40,115 bases of DNA from an uncultured Oscillospiraceae bacterium (GCA_944386975.1 CALXDC010000025.1:1-40115), one strand, 5' to 3'; counted from the stretch's first letter, positions 1 through 9,778 are shown. Notes: a model not told the origin generated them from the sequence alone. Translations and numbers: made by a program.

Positions 1-1
1 G

Positions 2-1732
2 GCCACGTTCTACACGGCCATCACAGGCTATGTTCCGCCGGACGCCCTGGACCGGATGGAGGAGGACGACCTGGTGCTGCCCTCCACCCGGGGCATCCGC
101 CTGCCGGCGGCGCTGGAGGACGCCATTGTAAGAGGCCTGGAGGTGCGGGCGGAGGACCGGTTCCAGACCATGGACGCCTTCCGGGAGGCGATAGGGGCGG
201 TACTGGCCCAGTCCGCTTCTCAGGGCGAGGGCTTTGTGCCGCCTACGCCGGACATGTCCAATACCCAGTCGGAGTCCCAGGAGGAGCGGAAGGCGTTCCA
301 GACCCAGGTGCCGCCGCCGGAGCCGGAGGAGGCCGCTCCCAAGGCGGAGGAGCGGGCCTCCCAGGGACAGAACCGGCCCCAGGACGCCCCGCCGCCGGAG
401 CAGAGCGCCGCTCCCCGGCGGACCTTCCCGCGATGGGGAAAGTGGGCTGCGTCGGCGGCCTGCGCCCTGCTGATACTGACCGCTGCGGCAATTCTATGGC
501 CCAATCTCCGGTCTGCGCCGGACAGTGCGGATGGGGAGAGCGGCGGCGGTACATCCGCCGGCGGGGTCTCGGACGTCTTTTTGCCGGAGGAGGGCGGCAT
601 GCCGGCCGGGGACAGCCTGGAGGACAAGGAGAACGCGGCTGCCCCGTCCGAGGAGGACCCCTCCGAAGAGCCTTCCGCCGGGGAGGGCGAGGAGGAGCAG
701 CCCTCCTCCGATTCTCCCCCCGCCTCCCAGCAGGGCGGAGCCGCCGCGGCATCCTCTGAAGAGCCGTCGTCTCAGCAGGGGAGCGGCACATCCTCCGGGG
801 CCTCCTCCGGCGCATCCAAGCCGTCGGAGAAGCCTGCCGCCTCCGTGTCCTTCTCCGATGAAATTTTTGAGAAGTGTATCCGTACCGGTCTGAACAAGTC
901 CTCCGGTGCTGTGACCGCCTCCGATCTGGCGGGGATTCAAAGCCTGACGATCTACCGCTGGAACGACTCCATCCGGGTGGAGCTCAACGGCAAGGAGCGG
1001 GAATTCGACTGCAGTCGCTCTCAGTCCATCCAGAGCCTCTCCGACGTCTCCAAGCTGACGGGCTGCACCATCCTGTCCATCAGCGACCAGTCGTTTTCCA
1101 ACTTGAGCGCTTTGTCCTCCATGACGCAGCTGCGGAGCCTGACGATTGAAAACTGCGGCGTTTCCGATATCTCCGCCCTGTCCAAGCTGACGGGGTTGAC
1201 CACCCTGAACCTGGAGGGGAACAGCATCAGCGACATCAGCGCTCTGTCCAGCCTGAAAAATCTGACCATTCTGGAGGCCCGTAACAATCAAATCAGCGAC
1301 ATCTCGGCCCTCTCCGGTATGACCAAGCTGCGGACCTTGGATCTGTGGTACAACAGCATCTCCGACCTCAGTCCTCTATCCGGTTTAAAGAGTCTCGACT
1401 TTATCGACATGGGTGGGAATCAGATTTCGGACCTTACGCCCCTCTCCGGCCTGACGGGCCTGACCAAGCTGACCCTCAGCAGCAACGCCATTTCCGATAT
1501 TACGCCGCTGGCCGGTCTGACCAAGCTGGAGAAGCTGACCCTCTACGGAAACCAGGTGAGCGATCTGCGCCCCTTGTCGGGCATGACGGAGATGCGGGAT
1601 CTTCGCCTCATGAAAAATCCCATCACCGACGTCAGCCCCCTGGCGGGGATGATGAAGCTGGAGACGCTTCAGGTAGACGACAGCGTGACGGATTTTTCCC
1701 CGCTGGCGCATCTTCCCAATTTGGATATTTGA
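2..1732 (+). CDS. Membrane Ser/Thr protein kinase with extracellular leucine-rich repeats, 5' partial
   Basis: The reading frame is open from the window edge, so the N-terminus and catalytic loop lie outside. The first ~70 codons (ITGYVPPDALDRM, then AEDRFQTMDAFREAI) match the C-terminal lobe of bacterial Hanks-type kinases. Numbered from the internal ATG at 56, a Pro/Glu/Gln-rich linker runs to ~130, a single transmembrane helix follows at 131-148 (ASAACALLILTAAAILW), then a Ser/Glu/Gly-rich spacer to ~265. The rest is an array of 22-residue leucine-rich repeats of internalin type (xISDISxLSGL) ending at the stop. Known for the family: signals outside are coupled to Ser/Thr phosphorylation inside. 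Most Firmicutes PknB-type kinases carry PASTA domains here, so the LRR sensor is unusual. The ligand is unknown. A terminator follows. Confidence 0.85.
   Translation, partial: ATFYTAITGYVPPDALDRMEEDDLVLPSTRGIRLPAALEDAIVRGLEVRAEDRFQTMDAFREAIGAVLAQSASQGEGFVPPTPDMSNTQSESQEERKAFQTQVPPPEPEEAAPKAEERASQGQNRPQDAPPPEQSAAPRRTFPRWGKWAASAACALLILTAAAILWPNLRSAPDSADGESGGGTSAGGVSDVFLPEEGGMPAGDSLEDKENAAAPSEEDPSEEPSAGEGEEEQPSSDSPPASQQGGAAAASSEEPSSQQGSGTSSGASSGASKPSEKPAASVSFSDEIFEKCIRTGLNKSSGAVTASDLAGIQSLTIYRWNDSIRVELNGKEREFDCSRSQSIQSLSDVSKLTGCTILSISDQSFSNLSALSSMTQLRSLTIENCGVSDISALSKLTGLTTLNLEGNSISDISALSSLKNLTILEARNNQISDISALSGMTKLRTLDLWYNSISDLSPLSGLKSLDFIDMGGNQISDLTPLSGLTGLTKLTLSSNAISDITPLAGLTKLEKLTLYGNQVSDLRPLSGMTEMRDLRLMKNPITDVSPLAGMMKLETLQVDDSVTDFSPLAHLPNLDI
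1130..1723 (+). repeat. Tandem 66-bp repeats coding leucine-rich repeats
   Basis: Nine in-register 66-bp units start at 1130, 1196, 1262, 1328, 1394, 1460, 1526, 1592 and 1658, each coding a 22-residue LRR with the pattern LxxLxLxxNxISDISxLSG. The last unit is diverged and one residue shorter. The regular phase suggests growth by unit duplication. Confidence 0.85.
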
Positions 1733-1772
1733 GAACAGAATGCAGAATCGTGCCCTGCGTTTTCGCAGACAG

Positions 1773-1804
1773 AGCCCGCCGCAAAAAATGCGGCGGGCTT
1801 TTTT
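1773..1804 (+). terminator. Intrinsic terminator after the LRR kinase
   Basis: An 11-bp perfect stem (AGCCCGCCGCA paired with its complement) with an A5 loop is followed directly by six T residues. It closes the kinase transcription unit 41 nt after the stop codon. Confidence 0.92.
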
Positions 1805-1893
1805 CTGCCCAGAAGTGTCCGCCAAGCTGCCCGGAGGGGTGGCTTCCCATCCCAACTCTGTGCAATTTTCCCAAAAAAATTTTCCTTTCTTTG

Positions 1894-1922
1894 TGTACAA
1901 AAGGGATTCTCCGTGATATAAT
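1894..1922 (+). promoter_or_regulatory. Sigma-A promoter for RNase J
   Basis: A -35 like TGTACA (1894-1899), a 17-bp spacer and a perfect TATAAT (1917-1922). The predicted start near 1929 gives a leader of about 230 nt. Confidence 0.7.
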
Positions 1923-1932
1923 ACTATAAATC

Positions 1933-2087
1933 ACCGGCGCCGGACTGTACGCCGGTCTGTATTGGTTTGTCACGCGGGACGTTGTGGGCGTCCAGCGGCA
2001 AAATAGAAACTGGAGACTGCGCCTGCAGGGGCCGGCCGTTCCCTCCTCCGTATGCGAATCGGGGCATGCGGAAAGGACGCCTGCCCC
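1933..2087 (+). other. Structured 5' leader of RNase J mRNA
   Basis: The ~230-nt untranslated leader holds at least two stems. ACCGGCG (1933-1939) pairs with CGCCGGT (1950-1956), a stem that would sit almost at the 5' end of the transcript. GGGGCA (2061-2066) pairs with TGCCCC (2082-2087), with an inner GCG/CGC. Neither is followed by a T-run, so they are not simple terminators. A role in stabilising or autoregulating the mRNA of a 5'-end-dependent nuclease is inference. Confidence 0.5.
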
Positions 2088-2158
2088 TTGTCTTCCTGCG
2101 CGCTCTCACCCGTCTGCTTATTTTTACATATTGAAATGAAACAAGGAGTGACAAGCAT

Positions 2159-3817
2159 TTGGCAGATAAACTGAAAATTATTCCCCTCGGCGGTTTGGAC
2201 GAGATCGGCAAGAACATGACCGTCTATGAGTACGGCGGCGAGATCATTATTGTGGACTGCGGCATGGGCTTCCCCGGGGACGACATGTACGGCGTGGATC
2301 TGGTGATCCCCGACGTCAGCTACCTGGTCAAGCAGCGCAGCCGCATCCGGGGCCTCTTCATCACCCACGGCCACGAGGACCACATCGGGTCCATTCCCTA
2401 TATTCTCAAGCAGATCAACATCCCCATCTACTGCACCCGCCTTACCGCCGGCCTCATCAAGCTGAAGCTGGAGGAGCACGGCCTTCTCAAGAGCACCAAG
2501 CTCATCACTGTGGAGGCCGGGGAGATGGTGAAGGTGGGCAAGTTCTACGTGGAGTTCATCCACGTCAACCACTCTATCGCCGACTCCGTGGCCTTTGCCA
2601 TCCGTACCAACATGGGCGTGGTGATCCACACCGGCGATTTCAAGATCGATTCCACCCCCATCGACGGCGACGTCATCGACCTGGGCCGCTTCGGCGAGCT
2701 GGGCCGGGAGGGGGTTCTGGCCCTTCTGGCCGACTCCACCAACGTGGAGCGCCCGGGCTACACCATGAGCGAGAAGGCGGTAGGCCACACCTTTGAGCGG
2801 CTTTTCGCCGGGTGCAAGGACCGCATCATCGTCACCACCTTCGCCTCCAACGTCCACCGTATCCAGCAGGTCATCAACGCCGCCGCGGAGAACGGACGGA
2901 AGGTGGCCGTCACCGGCCGCAGCATGGAGAATATCATGAAGGTCTCCACAGAGCTGGGCTATATGAAGGTGCCCAAGGGCGTCCTCATGGACATCACCAA
3001 GATCAAGAGCCAGCCCAAGGAGAAGCAGGTCATCGTCACCACCGGCTCCCAGGGCGAGGAGATGAGCGCCCTGTACCGCATGGCCTTCTCCACCCACCGT
3101 CAGGTGGATCTGGGGCCCGGGGACCGGGTCATCATCTCCGCCAGCGCCATTCCCGGCAATGAGAAGACCATCGGCCGGGTCATCAACGAGCTGTTCCGCA
3201 AGGGGGTGGACGTGGTCTACGACCGGGCGGACATGCTCCACGTCTCCGGCCACGCCTGCCAGGAGGAGCTGAAGATCATCCACGCCCTGGTGAAGCCCAA
3301 GTTCTTTATCCCCGTCCACGGCGAGCAGCGGCATCTCCGCCGCCACGTGAATCTGGCCCTGGAGATGGGCATGGACCGGCGGAATATTGTCCTGCCGGAG
3401 ATCGGCAACGTCATCGAGATCACCCCCAAGACCATCAAGGTCAGCGGCTCCGTCCCCTCCGGAGAGATTCTGGTGGACGGCAGCGGCGTGGGCGATGTGG
3501 GCGCCGTGGTCCTTCGGGACCGGAAGACTTTGGCCGAGGACGGCATGGTGGTGGTGATCCTCAACGTCTCCGCCCAGAACAGCCAGCTCATCAATGAGCC
3601 GGAGATCATCACCCGGGGCTTCATCTATGTGAAGGAAAACGAGGAGATGATGAAGGAGCTGAGCCGGGTGGCCATGAACGCCGCCGAGAGCGTGGGGGCC
3701 AAGCGGGTCAAGGACCTGGCCGAGGTCCGCAGCGCCGTAAAGAGCGCGGTGAGCAATTACCTCTTCAAATCCACCCGCAGAAGTCCCATGATCATCCCCG
3801 TCATCAACCGGGTCTGA
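2159..3817 (+). CDS. rnj: Ribonuclease J
   Basis: A 552-residue metallo-beta-lactamase/beta-CASP nuclease, the usual length for RNase J (5'-3' exonuclease plus endonuclease acting in mRNA decay and rRNA maturation). The metal site THGHEDHIG lies near residue 65, HVNHSIADS near 138, HTGDFKID near 157, DSTNVE near 188, SGHACQEE near 363 and the late metal ligand in IPVHGEQRH near 382. The start is TTG at 2159, placed by AAGGAG at 2143-2148 with 10 nt spacing; the conserved LKIIPLGGLDEIGKN N-terminus follows at once. It is monocistronic, with its own promoter and terminator. No second RNase J paralog is in the window. Confidence 0.95.
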   Translation: MADKLKIIPLGGLDEIGKNMTVYEYGGEIIIVDCGMGFPGDDMYGVDLVIPDVSYLVKQRSRIRGLFITHGHEDHIGSIPYILKQINIPIYCTRLTAGLIKLKLEEHGLLKSTKLITVEAGEMVKVGKFYVEFIHVNHSIADSVAFAIRTNMGVVIHTGDFKIDSTPIDGDVIDLGRFGELGREGVLALLADSTNVERPGYTMSEKAVGHTFERLFAGCKDRIIVTTFASNVHRIQQVINAAAENGRKVAVTGRSMENIMKVSTELGYMKVPKGVLMDITKIKSQPKEKQVIVTTGSQGEEMSALYRMAFSTHRQVDLGPGDRVIISASAIPGNEKTIGRVINELFRKGVDVVYDRADMLHVSGHACQEELKIIHALVKPKFFIPVHGEQRHLRRHVNLALEMGMDRRNIVLPEIGNVIEITPKTIKVSGSVPSGEILVDGSGVGDVGAVVLRDRKTLAEDGMVVVILNVSAQNSQLINEPEIITRGFIYVKENEEMMKELSRVAMNAAESVGAKRVKDLAEVRSAVKSAVSNYLFKSTRRSPMIIPVINRV

Positions 3818-3829
3818 CAAGAACATCTT

Positions 3830-3870
3830 CCGCCGCCTCCGTGTCCGATTCGCGGAGGCGGCGGTTTTTT
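3830..3870 (+). terminator. Intrinsic terminator after rnj
   Basis: A 12-bp perfect GC-rich stem (3830-3841 with 3853-3864), an 11-nt loop and six T residues, 13 nt after the rnj stop. Confidence 0.93.
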
Positions 3871-3927
3871 ATAGGCGGAGAGGACCGTGAAAGATATGGG
3901 GGATTGAGACTGGGGGAAATTTTGGCC

Positions 3928-3956
3928 TGTACTTCACCTGCGCTTTGTGCTATACT
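3928..3956 (+). promoter_or_regulatory. Sigma-A promoter, extended -10, for gdpP
   Basis: TGTACT at 3928-3933, a 17-bp spacer and TATACT at 3951-3956 preceded by TG at 3948-3949 (extended -10). Predicted transcription starts near 3963, so gdpP must start at the downstream ATG and not at the in-frame TTG at 3945. The -35 shares the TGTAC core with the rnj promoter. Confidence 0.7.
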
Positions 3957-4016
3957 ATGTTACAACTGCGGTCCGGCGGCAAGTTGGCTTTGCCGGCGCG
4001 GAAAGGAGAGGGGTCT

Positions 4017-6008
4017 ATGAACAAGAAATTGTCGCGGCTGATCGAGCCTAATATCCAGCCGGTGATCATCTGCCTCTTCCTCTTCGTGGTCATCGCCATT
4101 CCCTTCCAGCCCATGCTGGCTCTGGTGGAGGCGATTTTGACGGTGGTGTTGTACGCCGTTTTGCAGCACAACGCCAAAAAGCGGAAGAAAAATATCATGC
4201 AATACATCGACGGCCTCACCGGCGGACTGGATTCCGCCAGCAAGAACGCCGTCCTCAACGCGCCCCTGCCCATCCTGGTCTATCGTCCCGACAACCGGGA
4301 GGTGGTGTGGAGCAACGACAGCTTTATGGAGATTGCCGGGGACCCCGACGGCCTCTTTTTCAACATGCGCCTGGAGGAGCTGATCCCCGAGTTTGACTGT
4401 CAGTGGTTTGTCAATGGGGAGCGGGAGTGTCCCGACCGGATTTACCTGGGGGACCGGGTCTACCGGGTCTTCGGCTCCACCAACCGGGTCAGCGGACGCA
4501 CCATCGGGGAAAACCTGCTGGTCACCACCTACTGGGTGGACATTACCGACACCGCCCGCATCTGCGACGACTACGAGGCCACCCGGCCTGTGGTGGCGGT
4601 GATGATGATCGACAACTACGAGGAGCTGATGAAGGCCGGCGGCGAGGGGGCCAAGTCCGCTGTAATGGCCCGGATCGACGAGAAGCTCACCGCCTGGAGC
4701 GGCGGCCGGAAGGGCCTTCTCCGGAAGTATGACCGGGACCGGTATCTCTTCGTCTTCGAGGAGCAGTACTTTGAGGAGATGGTGGAGGACAAGTTCTCCA
4801 TTCTGGACACGGTCCACACCGTCAGCAGCGAGGACGGCGTCACCGCCACCCTGTCCATCGGCATCGGCAAGGACGGCGGCTCCTTCGAGCAGCTCTTCGC
4901 CACTGCCAACAAATGCATCGAGATGGCCCTCAGCCGGGGCGGCGACCAGGCGGTGGTAAAGGACAGCGTGGACTTCCAGTTCTACGGCGGCCGCCGCCAG
5001 AGCGCCGAGAAGCGGACCAAGGTGAAAAGCCGGGTGATGGCCAAGGCCCTGGGAGATCTGATCAACGACGCCAGCGAGGTCTATGTTATGGGCCACCAGT
5101 ACGCCGACATGGACGCCGTGGGCGCCTCCGCCGGCATCTGCTGCATCGCCCGGAAGAACAAGAAGAAGGTCCGCATGGTCATTGACCTGGACAACAACAA
5201 CGCCAACCCCCTTCTCCGGCGGCTGCGGGTTCTGCCGGAGTATGAGGATATCTTCATCACCGGCAACGACGCCTTCATCCACGCCCAGCCCGGAGCGCTG
5301 CTGGTGGTGGTGGACACCAACCGGCCCGACATGGTGGAGTCCCAGTCCCTGCTGGACAGCTGCAACCGGGTGGCGGTGATCGATCACCACCGCCGGGCCG
5401 CCACCTACATCGAGAGCGCAGCCCTCAACTTCCATGAGCCCTACGCCTCCTCCGCCAGCGAGCTTGTGACGGAGCTCCTCCAGTATCTGGTGGACACCAG
5501 CGACCTGCTCCGGGGCGAGGCGGAGGCCCTCCTGGCGGGCATCGTGCTGGACACCAAGAATTTCACCATGCGTACCGGAGGGCGTACCTTTGAGGCCGCC
5601 GCCTTCCTCCGGCGGGCCGGGGCGGATACCGCCGAGGTCAGCCGCATGTTCCAGAGCGACCTGAAGAGCATGGTGGAGCGCTACGACATCATTCGCCGGG
5701 CGGGCATGGTCCACGGCAATATTGCTGTGGCAGCCGTGGACACCGATTGTCCCCGGGTGGTGGCCGCCAAGGCCGCCGACGATCTTTTGACCCTCCAGGG
5801 GGTCCAGGCCTCTGTGGTGATCTACCGCAGCGGCGAGAACGTGGGCCTCTCCGCCCGAAGCCTGGGAGACATCAATGTCCAGGTGCTGATGGAGAAGCTG
5901 GGGGGCGGAGGCAACTCCACCACCGCCGGCGGCACCATACCCAACGCCGACGTCAATGTGATCAAAAACCGCCTGTTGGCGGCTATCGACGACTATTTTG
6001 AGGAATAA
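4017..6008 (+). CDS. gdpP: Cyclic-di-AMP phosphodiesterase GdpP (DHH/DHHA1)
   Basis: A 663-residue protein with the GdpP architecture: two N-terminal transmembrane helices (about 12-50), a PAS-like domain (~70-180), a degenerate GGDEF domain (~190-315; [12 protein letters not shown] replaces the catalytic signature), then DHH-DHHA1. DHH metal ligands are visible as H360, D364, D366 ([11 protein letters not shown]), D433 (VVDTNRPD), DHH at 456-458 and D512; [11 protein letters not shown] marks DHHA1 near the C-terminus. Family role: hydrolysis of c-di-AMP to pApA, affecting osmolyte balance, cell-wall homeostasis and beta-lactam tolerance. The start has AAGGAG at 4003-4008. The gdpP-rplI-dnaB order is conserved in Firmicutes. 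Confidence 0.95.
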   Translation: MNKKLSRLIEPNIQPVIICLFLFVVIAIPFQPMLALVEAILTVVLYAVLQHNAKKRKKNIMQYIDGLTGGLDSASKNAVLNAPLPILVYRPDNREVVWSNDSFMEIAGDPDGLFFNMRLEELIPEFDCQWFVNGERECPDRIYLGDRVYRVFGSTNRVSGRTIGENLLVTTYWVDITDTARICDDYEATRPVVAVMMIDNYEELMKAGGEGAKSAVMARIDEKLTAWSGGRKGLLRKYDRDRYLFVFEEQYFEEMVEDKFSILDTVHTVSSEDGVTATLSIGIGKDGGSFEQLFATANKCIEMALSRGGDQAVVKDSVDFQFYGGRRQSAEKRTKVKSRVMAKALGDLINDASEVYVMGHQYADMDAVGASAGICCIARKNKKKVRMVIDLDNNNANPLLRRLRVLPEYEDIFITGNDAFIHAQPGALLVVVDTNRPDMVESQSLLDSCNRVAVIDHHRRAATYIESAALNFHEPYASSASELVTELLQYLVDTSDLLRGEAEALLAGIVLDTKNFTMRTGGRTFEAAAFLRRAGADTAEVSRMFQSDLKSMVERYDIIRRAGMVHGNIAVAAVDTDCPRVVAAKAADDLLTLQGVQASVVIYRSGENVGLSARSLGDINVQVLMEKLGGGGNSTTAGGTIPNADVNVIKNRLLAAIDDYFEE

Positions 6009-6039
6009 CCTACAAGCTACCACAAGGAGGAATACCACG

Positions 6040-6492
6040 ATGAAAGTGATTTTGCAGCAGGATGTGAAGGGACAGGGCAAGAAGGGACAGATGGTGGAGG
6101 TGGCTGAGGGCTACGCCCGCAACTTCCTGCTGCCCCGGAAGCTGGCGGTGCCCGCCACCGCCGACGCCATGAACACCATGAAGCTTCAGGAGAAGGCCAA
6201 GAAGGCCGAGGAGGCCCGGCAGAAGGCGGAGGCGGAGGCCGTGGCCGAGAAGCTGAAGGGGGCCGTGGTGAAGCTCACCGCCAAGGCCGGCGCCAACGGC
6301 AAGCTCTTCGGCGCCGTCACCGCCAAGGAGATCGCCGAGGGCCTCATGACCCAGCACGGCATCGAGGTCAACAAGCAGAAGATTGTGGTGGAGGAGCCCA
6401 TCAAGAGCTTCGGCTCCTACCAGCTGAAGGTGAAGCTGGGCTTTGAGATCACCGGTACCGTGTACGTGGTGGTCAGCGAGGCCAAGGGCTGA
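6040..6492 (+). CDS. rplI: 50S ribosomal protein L9
   Basis: 150 residues, typical L9 length. The N-terminal rRNA-binding lobe [20 protein letters not shown] and [14 protein letters not shown] are diagnostic; a charged Glu/Lys/Ala connecting helix follows (~45-75), then the C-terminal lobe with [13 protein letters not shown]. An in-frame ATG at 5998 inside the gdpP end is rejected in favour of ATG 6040, which has AAGGAGG at 6024-6030. It lies 31 nt after gdpP and is probably cotranscribed with it and dnaB. Confidence 0.97.
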   Translation: MKVILQQDVKGQGKKGQMVEVAEGYARNFLLPRKLAVPATADAMNTMKLQEKAKKAEEARQKAEAEAVAEKLKGAVVKLTAKAGANGKLFGAVTAKEIAEGLMTQHGIEVNKQKIVVEEPIKSFGSYQLKVKLGFEITGTVYVVVSEAKG

Positions 6493-6542
6493 GACAGCCG
6501 CAGGACCCGGGGCGCTTCCCGGGAGGAGGGGAGGGTGTTCCA

Positions 6543-7889
6543 TTGGCTTTGGACGAGCTGCTCAGCCGCCAGATGCCCCACAGCTTAGAGGCGGAGCAGG
6601 CAGTGCTGGGCTCTATGCTCATCGACGCCGACTGCGTCAAGGACGTGATGGACAAGCTCCAGCCTGCCGACTTCTATCTCCGGCAGAACCGGGAGATCTT
6701 TGAGACCATCTACACCATGTTCTCCTACTCCAAGCCCATCGATGGGGTGACGGTGGCGGAGGAGATGCAGAAAAACGGCACCTACGACCCCCAGACCACC
6801 CGCAATTACCTGGTGCAGCTGATGGAGATCACCCCCACCAGCGCCAACGCCTTAGAGTATGCGGCCATCGTGCGGGATAAATCCCTCCTGCGCAGCGTGG
6901 CCGCCGCCGCCGGGGAGATCACCGCCCTGGTCCAGGACGGACTGGGGGAGGCCCAGACCATTCTGGAGGCGGCGGAGCAGAAGATCTACGCCATCCGCCG
7001 GGGCCGCAGCGCCCAGGACATGACCCACATCGGCCAGGTCCTCTCCACGGTGCTGGACAACCTCAGCGAGCTGTCCACCGGGCAGACGGGGCTGCCGGGG
7101 CTCTCCACAGGCCTCAGCGCCATCGACACCAAGATCCACGGCCTCAACAAGTCCGACCTCATCCTGCTGGCCGCCCGGCCGGGCATGGGAAAAACCTCCC
7201 TGGCCCTGAACTTTGCCCTCAATGTGGGCAAGGCCACCGGCAAAACCGTCGCCGTCTTCTCCCTGGAGATGTCCAAGGAGCAGCTGGTGACGAGGCTTCT
7301 GGCGGGGGAGGCCCTGGTGAGCAACACCAAGCTGGTTACCGGGAATCTCAGCGAGGAGGACTGGGGACGGATTGCCCAGGCCGCCAACGTCCTCAACCAG
7401 ACCGACATCCGCATAGACGACAACCCCCTTCTCACCGTGGCGGATATGAACGCCAAGTGCCGGCGGATGGATAACCTGGGGCTGGTGGTCATCGACTATC
7501 TCCAGCTGATGACCAGCGCCGGGGGAAAGAGCTACGCCGGGGAGAACCGGCAGCAGGCGGTCAGCGACATCAGCCGTATGCTGAAGATCATGGCCAAGGA
7601 GCTGCAGGTGCCGGTGGTATGCCTCAGCCAGCTGAGCCGTGCCAACGAGAAGCGGGACGACAAGCGGCCCATGCTGTCGGACCTGCGGGAATCCGGCGCC
7701 ATCGAGCAGGACGCGGACATTGTGCTGTTCCTCTACCGGGACGACTACTACCGGGAGGACAGCGAGAAGCGGAACATTGCAGAGTGCATCGTGGCGAAAA
7801 ACCGCCACGGCGAGACGGGAAAGATTGAGCTGAAATGGCTGCCGGAGTACACCTCCTTCAGCAGCATTGAGACGAGATATGGGGACTGA
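6543..7889 (+). CDS. dnaB: Replicative DNA helicase DnaB
   Basis: 448 residues, normal for the hexameric fork helicase that loads with DnaC/DnaI-type loaders and recruits primase. The N-terminal primase-binding domain begins PHSLEAEQAVLGSMLID, the linker spans ~150-180 and the RecA-like motor follows: Walker A RPGMGKTS at 212-219, SLEMSKEQL, Walker B-type VVIDYLQLM and the DnaB motif LSDLRESGAIEQDAD. The start is TTG at 6543, with GGAGG-rich Shine-Dalgarno sequence at 6521-6535; no in-frame ATG precedes the conserved domain. It overlaps tilS by 11 nt. Confidence 0.96.
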   Translation: MALDELLSRQMPHSLEAEQAVLGSMLIDADCVKDVMDKLQPADFYLRQNREIFETIYTMFSYSKPIDGVTVAEEMQKNGTYDPQTTRNYLVQLMEITPTSANALEYAAIVRDKSLLRSVAAAAGEITALVQDGLGEAQTILEAAEQKIYAIRRGRSAQDMTHIGQVLSTVLDNLSELSTGQTGLPGLSTGLSAIDTKIHGLNKSDLILLAARPGMGKTSLALNFALNVGKATGKTVAVFSLEMSKEQLVTRLLAGEALVSNTKLVTGNLSEEDWGRIAQAANVLNQTDIRIDDNPLLTVADMNAKCRRMDNLGLVVIDYLQLMTSAGGKSYAGENRQQAVSDISRMLKIMAKELQVPVVCLSQLSRANEKRDDKRPMLSDLRESGAIEQDADIVLFLYRDDYYREDSEKRNIAECIVAKNRHGETGKIELKWLPEYTSFSSIETRYGD

Positions 7890-9225
7890 TTTGAAAGAGG
7901 CCCGCCGGTGGCTGAAGGAGCAGCTGCCCCCGGGGGCCGAGATTCTGTGCGCCGTCAGCGGCGGCCGGGACTCCATGGCGCTGCTCCACCTCTTATTGGA
8001 CTGCGGCTACAAGGTCACTGCCGCCCACCTCCACCACGGCCTCCGGGGGCCGGAGGCGGACCGGGACCAGATTTTTGTCCGGGATTACTGCAGGGAGCGT
8101 GAGGTTTCTTTCCGCACCGCCCAGGTGGACGTGGGGAAGTATGCCGCTCAGAACGGGCTGTCCGTAGAGGAGGCTGCCCGGCAGCTGCGGTACAATTTCC
8201 TGGTGAAGACCGCCTTCGAACTGGGGCTGGACTGCGTGGCCACCGGCCACCAGCTGGAGGACCAGGCGGAGACCATTCTTCTGAACCTGACCCGGGGCAC
8301 CGGGGCCGACGGCCTCCGGGGCATCGCCCGGCGCAAGGGCATCTTCCTCCGGCCCCTCCTCCGGACCAGCCGGGAGGAGATTGCCCAGTACGTCCAGGAC
8401 CACGCCGTCCCCTATGTGGAGGACGGCTCCAACCAGAACCTGACCTATAGCCGCAACCGCATCCGCCACAGGGTGCTGCCCGAGCTGGAGCAGATCAACC
8501 CCAGCCTCTGCGAGCACCTGAGTCACACCGCCCACATTCTGGCAGAGGAGAGCCACCTTTTGGACCGGCTGGTGGTGGGGATGCTGCCGGCGGAGGAGAC
8601 GGCCGACGGCCTTTCCGCCGACTTTGCCACCTTCCGCTCCGCGGAGCTGGCCCTCCGGCGGCGGATGGCCCGGCTGCTGGTGGGGCGGATGCCTGGAGGG
8701 AAGAAGGATCTCACCGCCGTCCACTATGACGCCATTGCCTCCATGAAGGCGGGGGACTGCCTTATCCTGCCCCGGGAGATGTATGTGGCCGAGGAGGGGG
8801 GACGGCTTCTGGTGGGCTTCATGCCCCGGCCTCTGCCGCCCACGCCGGTGCGCATCGGCGGCACCTCCTCCTGGGGGCGGTGGGAGTTCACCTGCCGCCG
8901 CCTGCCCCAGGCGCCGGAGGAGACGGAGGCAGACACCCTGGTGCTCTCGGCGGAGCGGGTGACCCTGCCCCTGCTGGTGGGCCCTTGGCGCAGCGGCGAC
9001 CGGATGGCCGCCGGCCGGGGAGAGCGGACCCTCAAGCGCATTCTCAGTGACGCGGGGATTCCCACCTACCGCCGCAGCGCCGAGCCCATTCTCTACAGCG
9101 GCGGCAAAATTGCCGGCGTGTTTCAGGTGGGCCCGTCGGATTTGCTCCGCCCCCGGCCGGGGGAGGAGGTGCTGGTGATCAGCCGGCGAAAAAAGACAAG
9201 AAATGGAGAGAAAGCCCATGGATAA
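7879..9225 (+). CDS. tilS: tRNA(Ile)-lysidine synthetase TilS
   Basis: 448 residues. The PP-loop ATPase signature AVSGGRDSMALLHLL is at 25-39, with AAHLHHGLRG and ATGHQLEDQAETILLNLTRGTG downstream, then the TilS substrate-binding and C-terminal domains. The enzyme ligates lysine to C34 of tRNA-Ile2 (CAU anticodon), so that it reads AUA rather than AUG. I chose ATG 7879, which overlaps the dnaB stop by 11 nt; an upstream in-frame TTG at 7867 is possible. tilS-hpt-ftsH is a conserved Firmicutes cluster. Overlaps on both sides suggest translational coupling. Confidence 0.94.
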   Translation: MGTDLKEARRWLKEQLPPGAEILCAVSGGRDSMALLHLLLDCGYKVTAAHLHHGLRGPEADRDQIFVRDYCREREVSFRTAQVDVGKYAAQNGLSVEEAARQLRYNFLVKTAFELGLDCVATGHQLEDQAETILLNLTRGTGADGLRGIARRKGIFLRPLLRTSREEIAQYVQDHAVPYVEDGSNQNLTYSRNRIRHRVLPELEQINPSLCEHLSHTAHILAEESHLLDRLVVGMLPAEETADGLSADFATFRSAELALRRRMARLLVGRMPGGKKDLTAVHYDAIASMKAGDCLILPREMYVAEEGGRLLVGFMPRPLPPTPVRIGGTSSWGRWEFTCRRLPQAPEETEADTLVLSAERVTLPLLVGPWRSGDRMAAGRGERTLKRILSDAGIPTYRRSAEPILYSGGKIAGVFQVGPSDLLRPRPGEEVLVISRRKKTRNGEKAHG

Positions 9226-9778
9226 GACCACAATGGATCAGGACATCCTGAAGGTTTTGTACACGGAGGAGGAGATCGCCCGGCGGATCCGGGAGATGGG
9301 CGCCCAGATGTACGAGGACCTGAAGGGGAAGGAGCCCCTCTTTGTCAGCGTGCTGCGGGGGGCCTTCATTTTCATGGCGGACATCACCCGGGCCTGCCCG
9401 GTGAAGTGCGACGTGGAGTTCATCGCCGTCAGCTCCTACGGCAACGCCACCTCCACCTCCGGCGCCGTCCAGATCACCCACGACATCCAGCAGGACATCT
9501 CCGGCCGGGATCTGGTGGTGGTGGAGGATATTCTGGACAGCGGCAATACCCTCAACTTCCTCAAGCAGTATTTTCTCACCAAGGGGGCGGCCTCCGTGTC
9601 CATCTGCACCCTGCTGGACAAGCCCTCCCGCCGGGAGAAGGCCATCCACGCCGACTACGTGGGCTTTGAGGTGCCCGACGAGTTTGTGGTGGGCTACGGC
9701 CTGGACTACGCCCAGAAGTACCGCAACCTTCCCTACATCGGGGTGCTGAAACCTGAGGTCTATTCCAGCAAGGGGTGA
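9218..9778 (+). CDS. hpt: Hypoxanthine phosphoribosyltransferase
   Basis: 186 residues, a type I phosphoribosyltransferase of purine salvage (hypoxanthine or guanine + PRPP to IMP or GMP). The PRPP-binding motif [13 protein letters not shown] is at about 103-115, the flexible loop [13 protein letters not shown] around 76-88 and the base-contact region [20 protein letters not shown] near the end. ATG 9218 is preferred over the in-frame ATG 9203 because GGAGAG at 9205-9210 is correctly spaced for it; it overlaps the tilS stop by 8 nt. ftsH follows after 7 nt. Confidence 0.95.
   Translation: MDKTTMDQDILKVLYTEEEIARRIREMGAQMYEDLKGKEPLFVSVLRGAFIFMADITRACPVKCDVEFIAVSSYGNATSTSGAVQITHDIQQDISGRDLVVVEDILDSGNTLNFLKQYFLTKGAASVSICTLLDKPSRREKAIHADYVGFEVPDEFVVGYGLDYAQKYRNLPYIGVLKPEVYSSKG

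Noticed and set aside
1970-3826. Very long minus-strand open frame opposite rnj (also opposite gdpP, ftsH and the M56 genes)
   Set aside because: These are antisense shadows produced by high GC at third codon positions; products are His/Gly/Leu-rich with no domain pattern.
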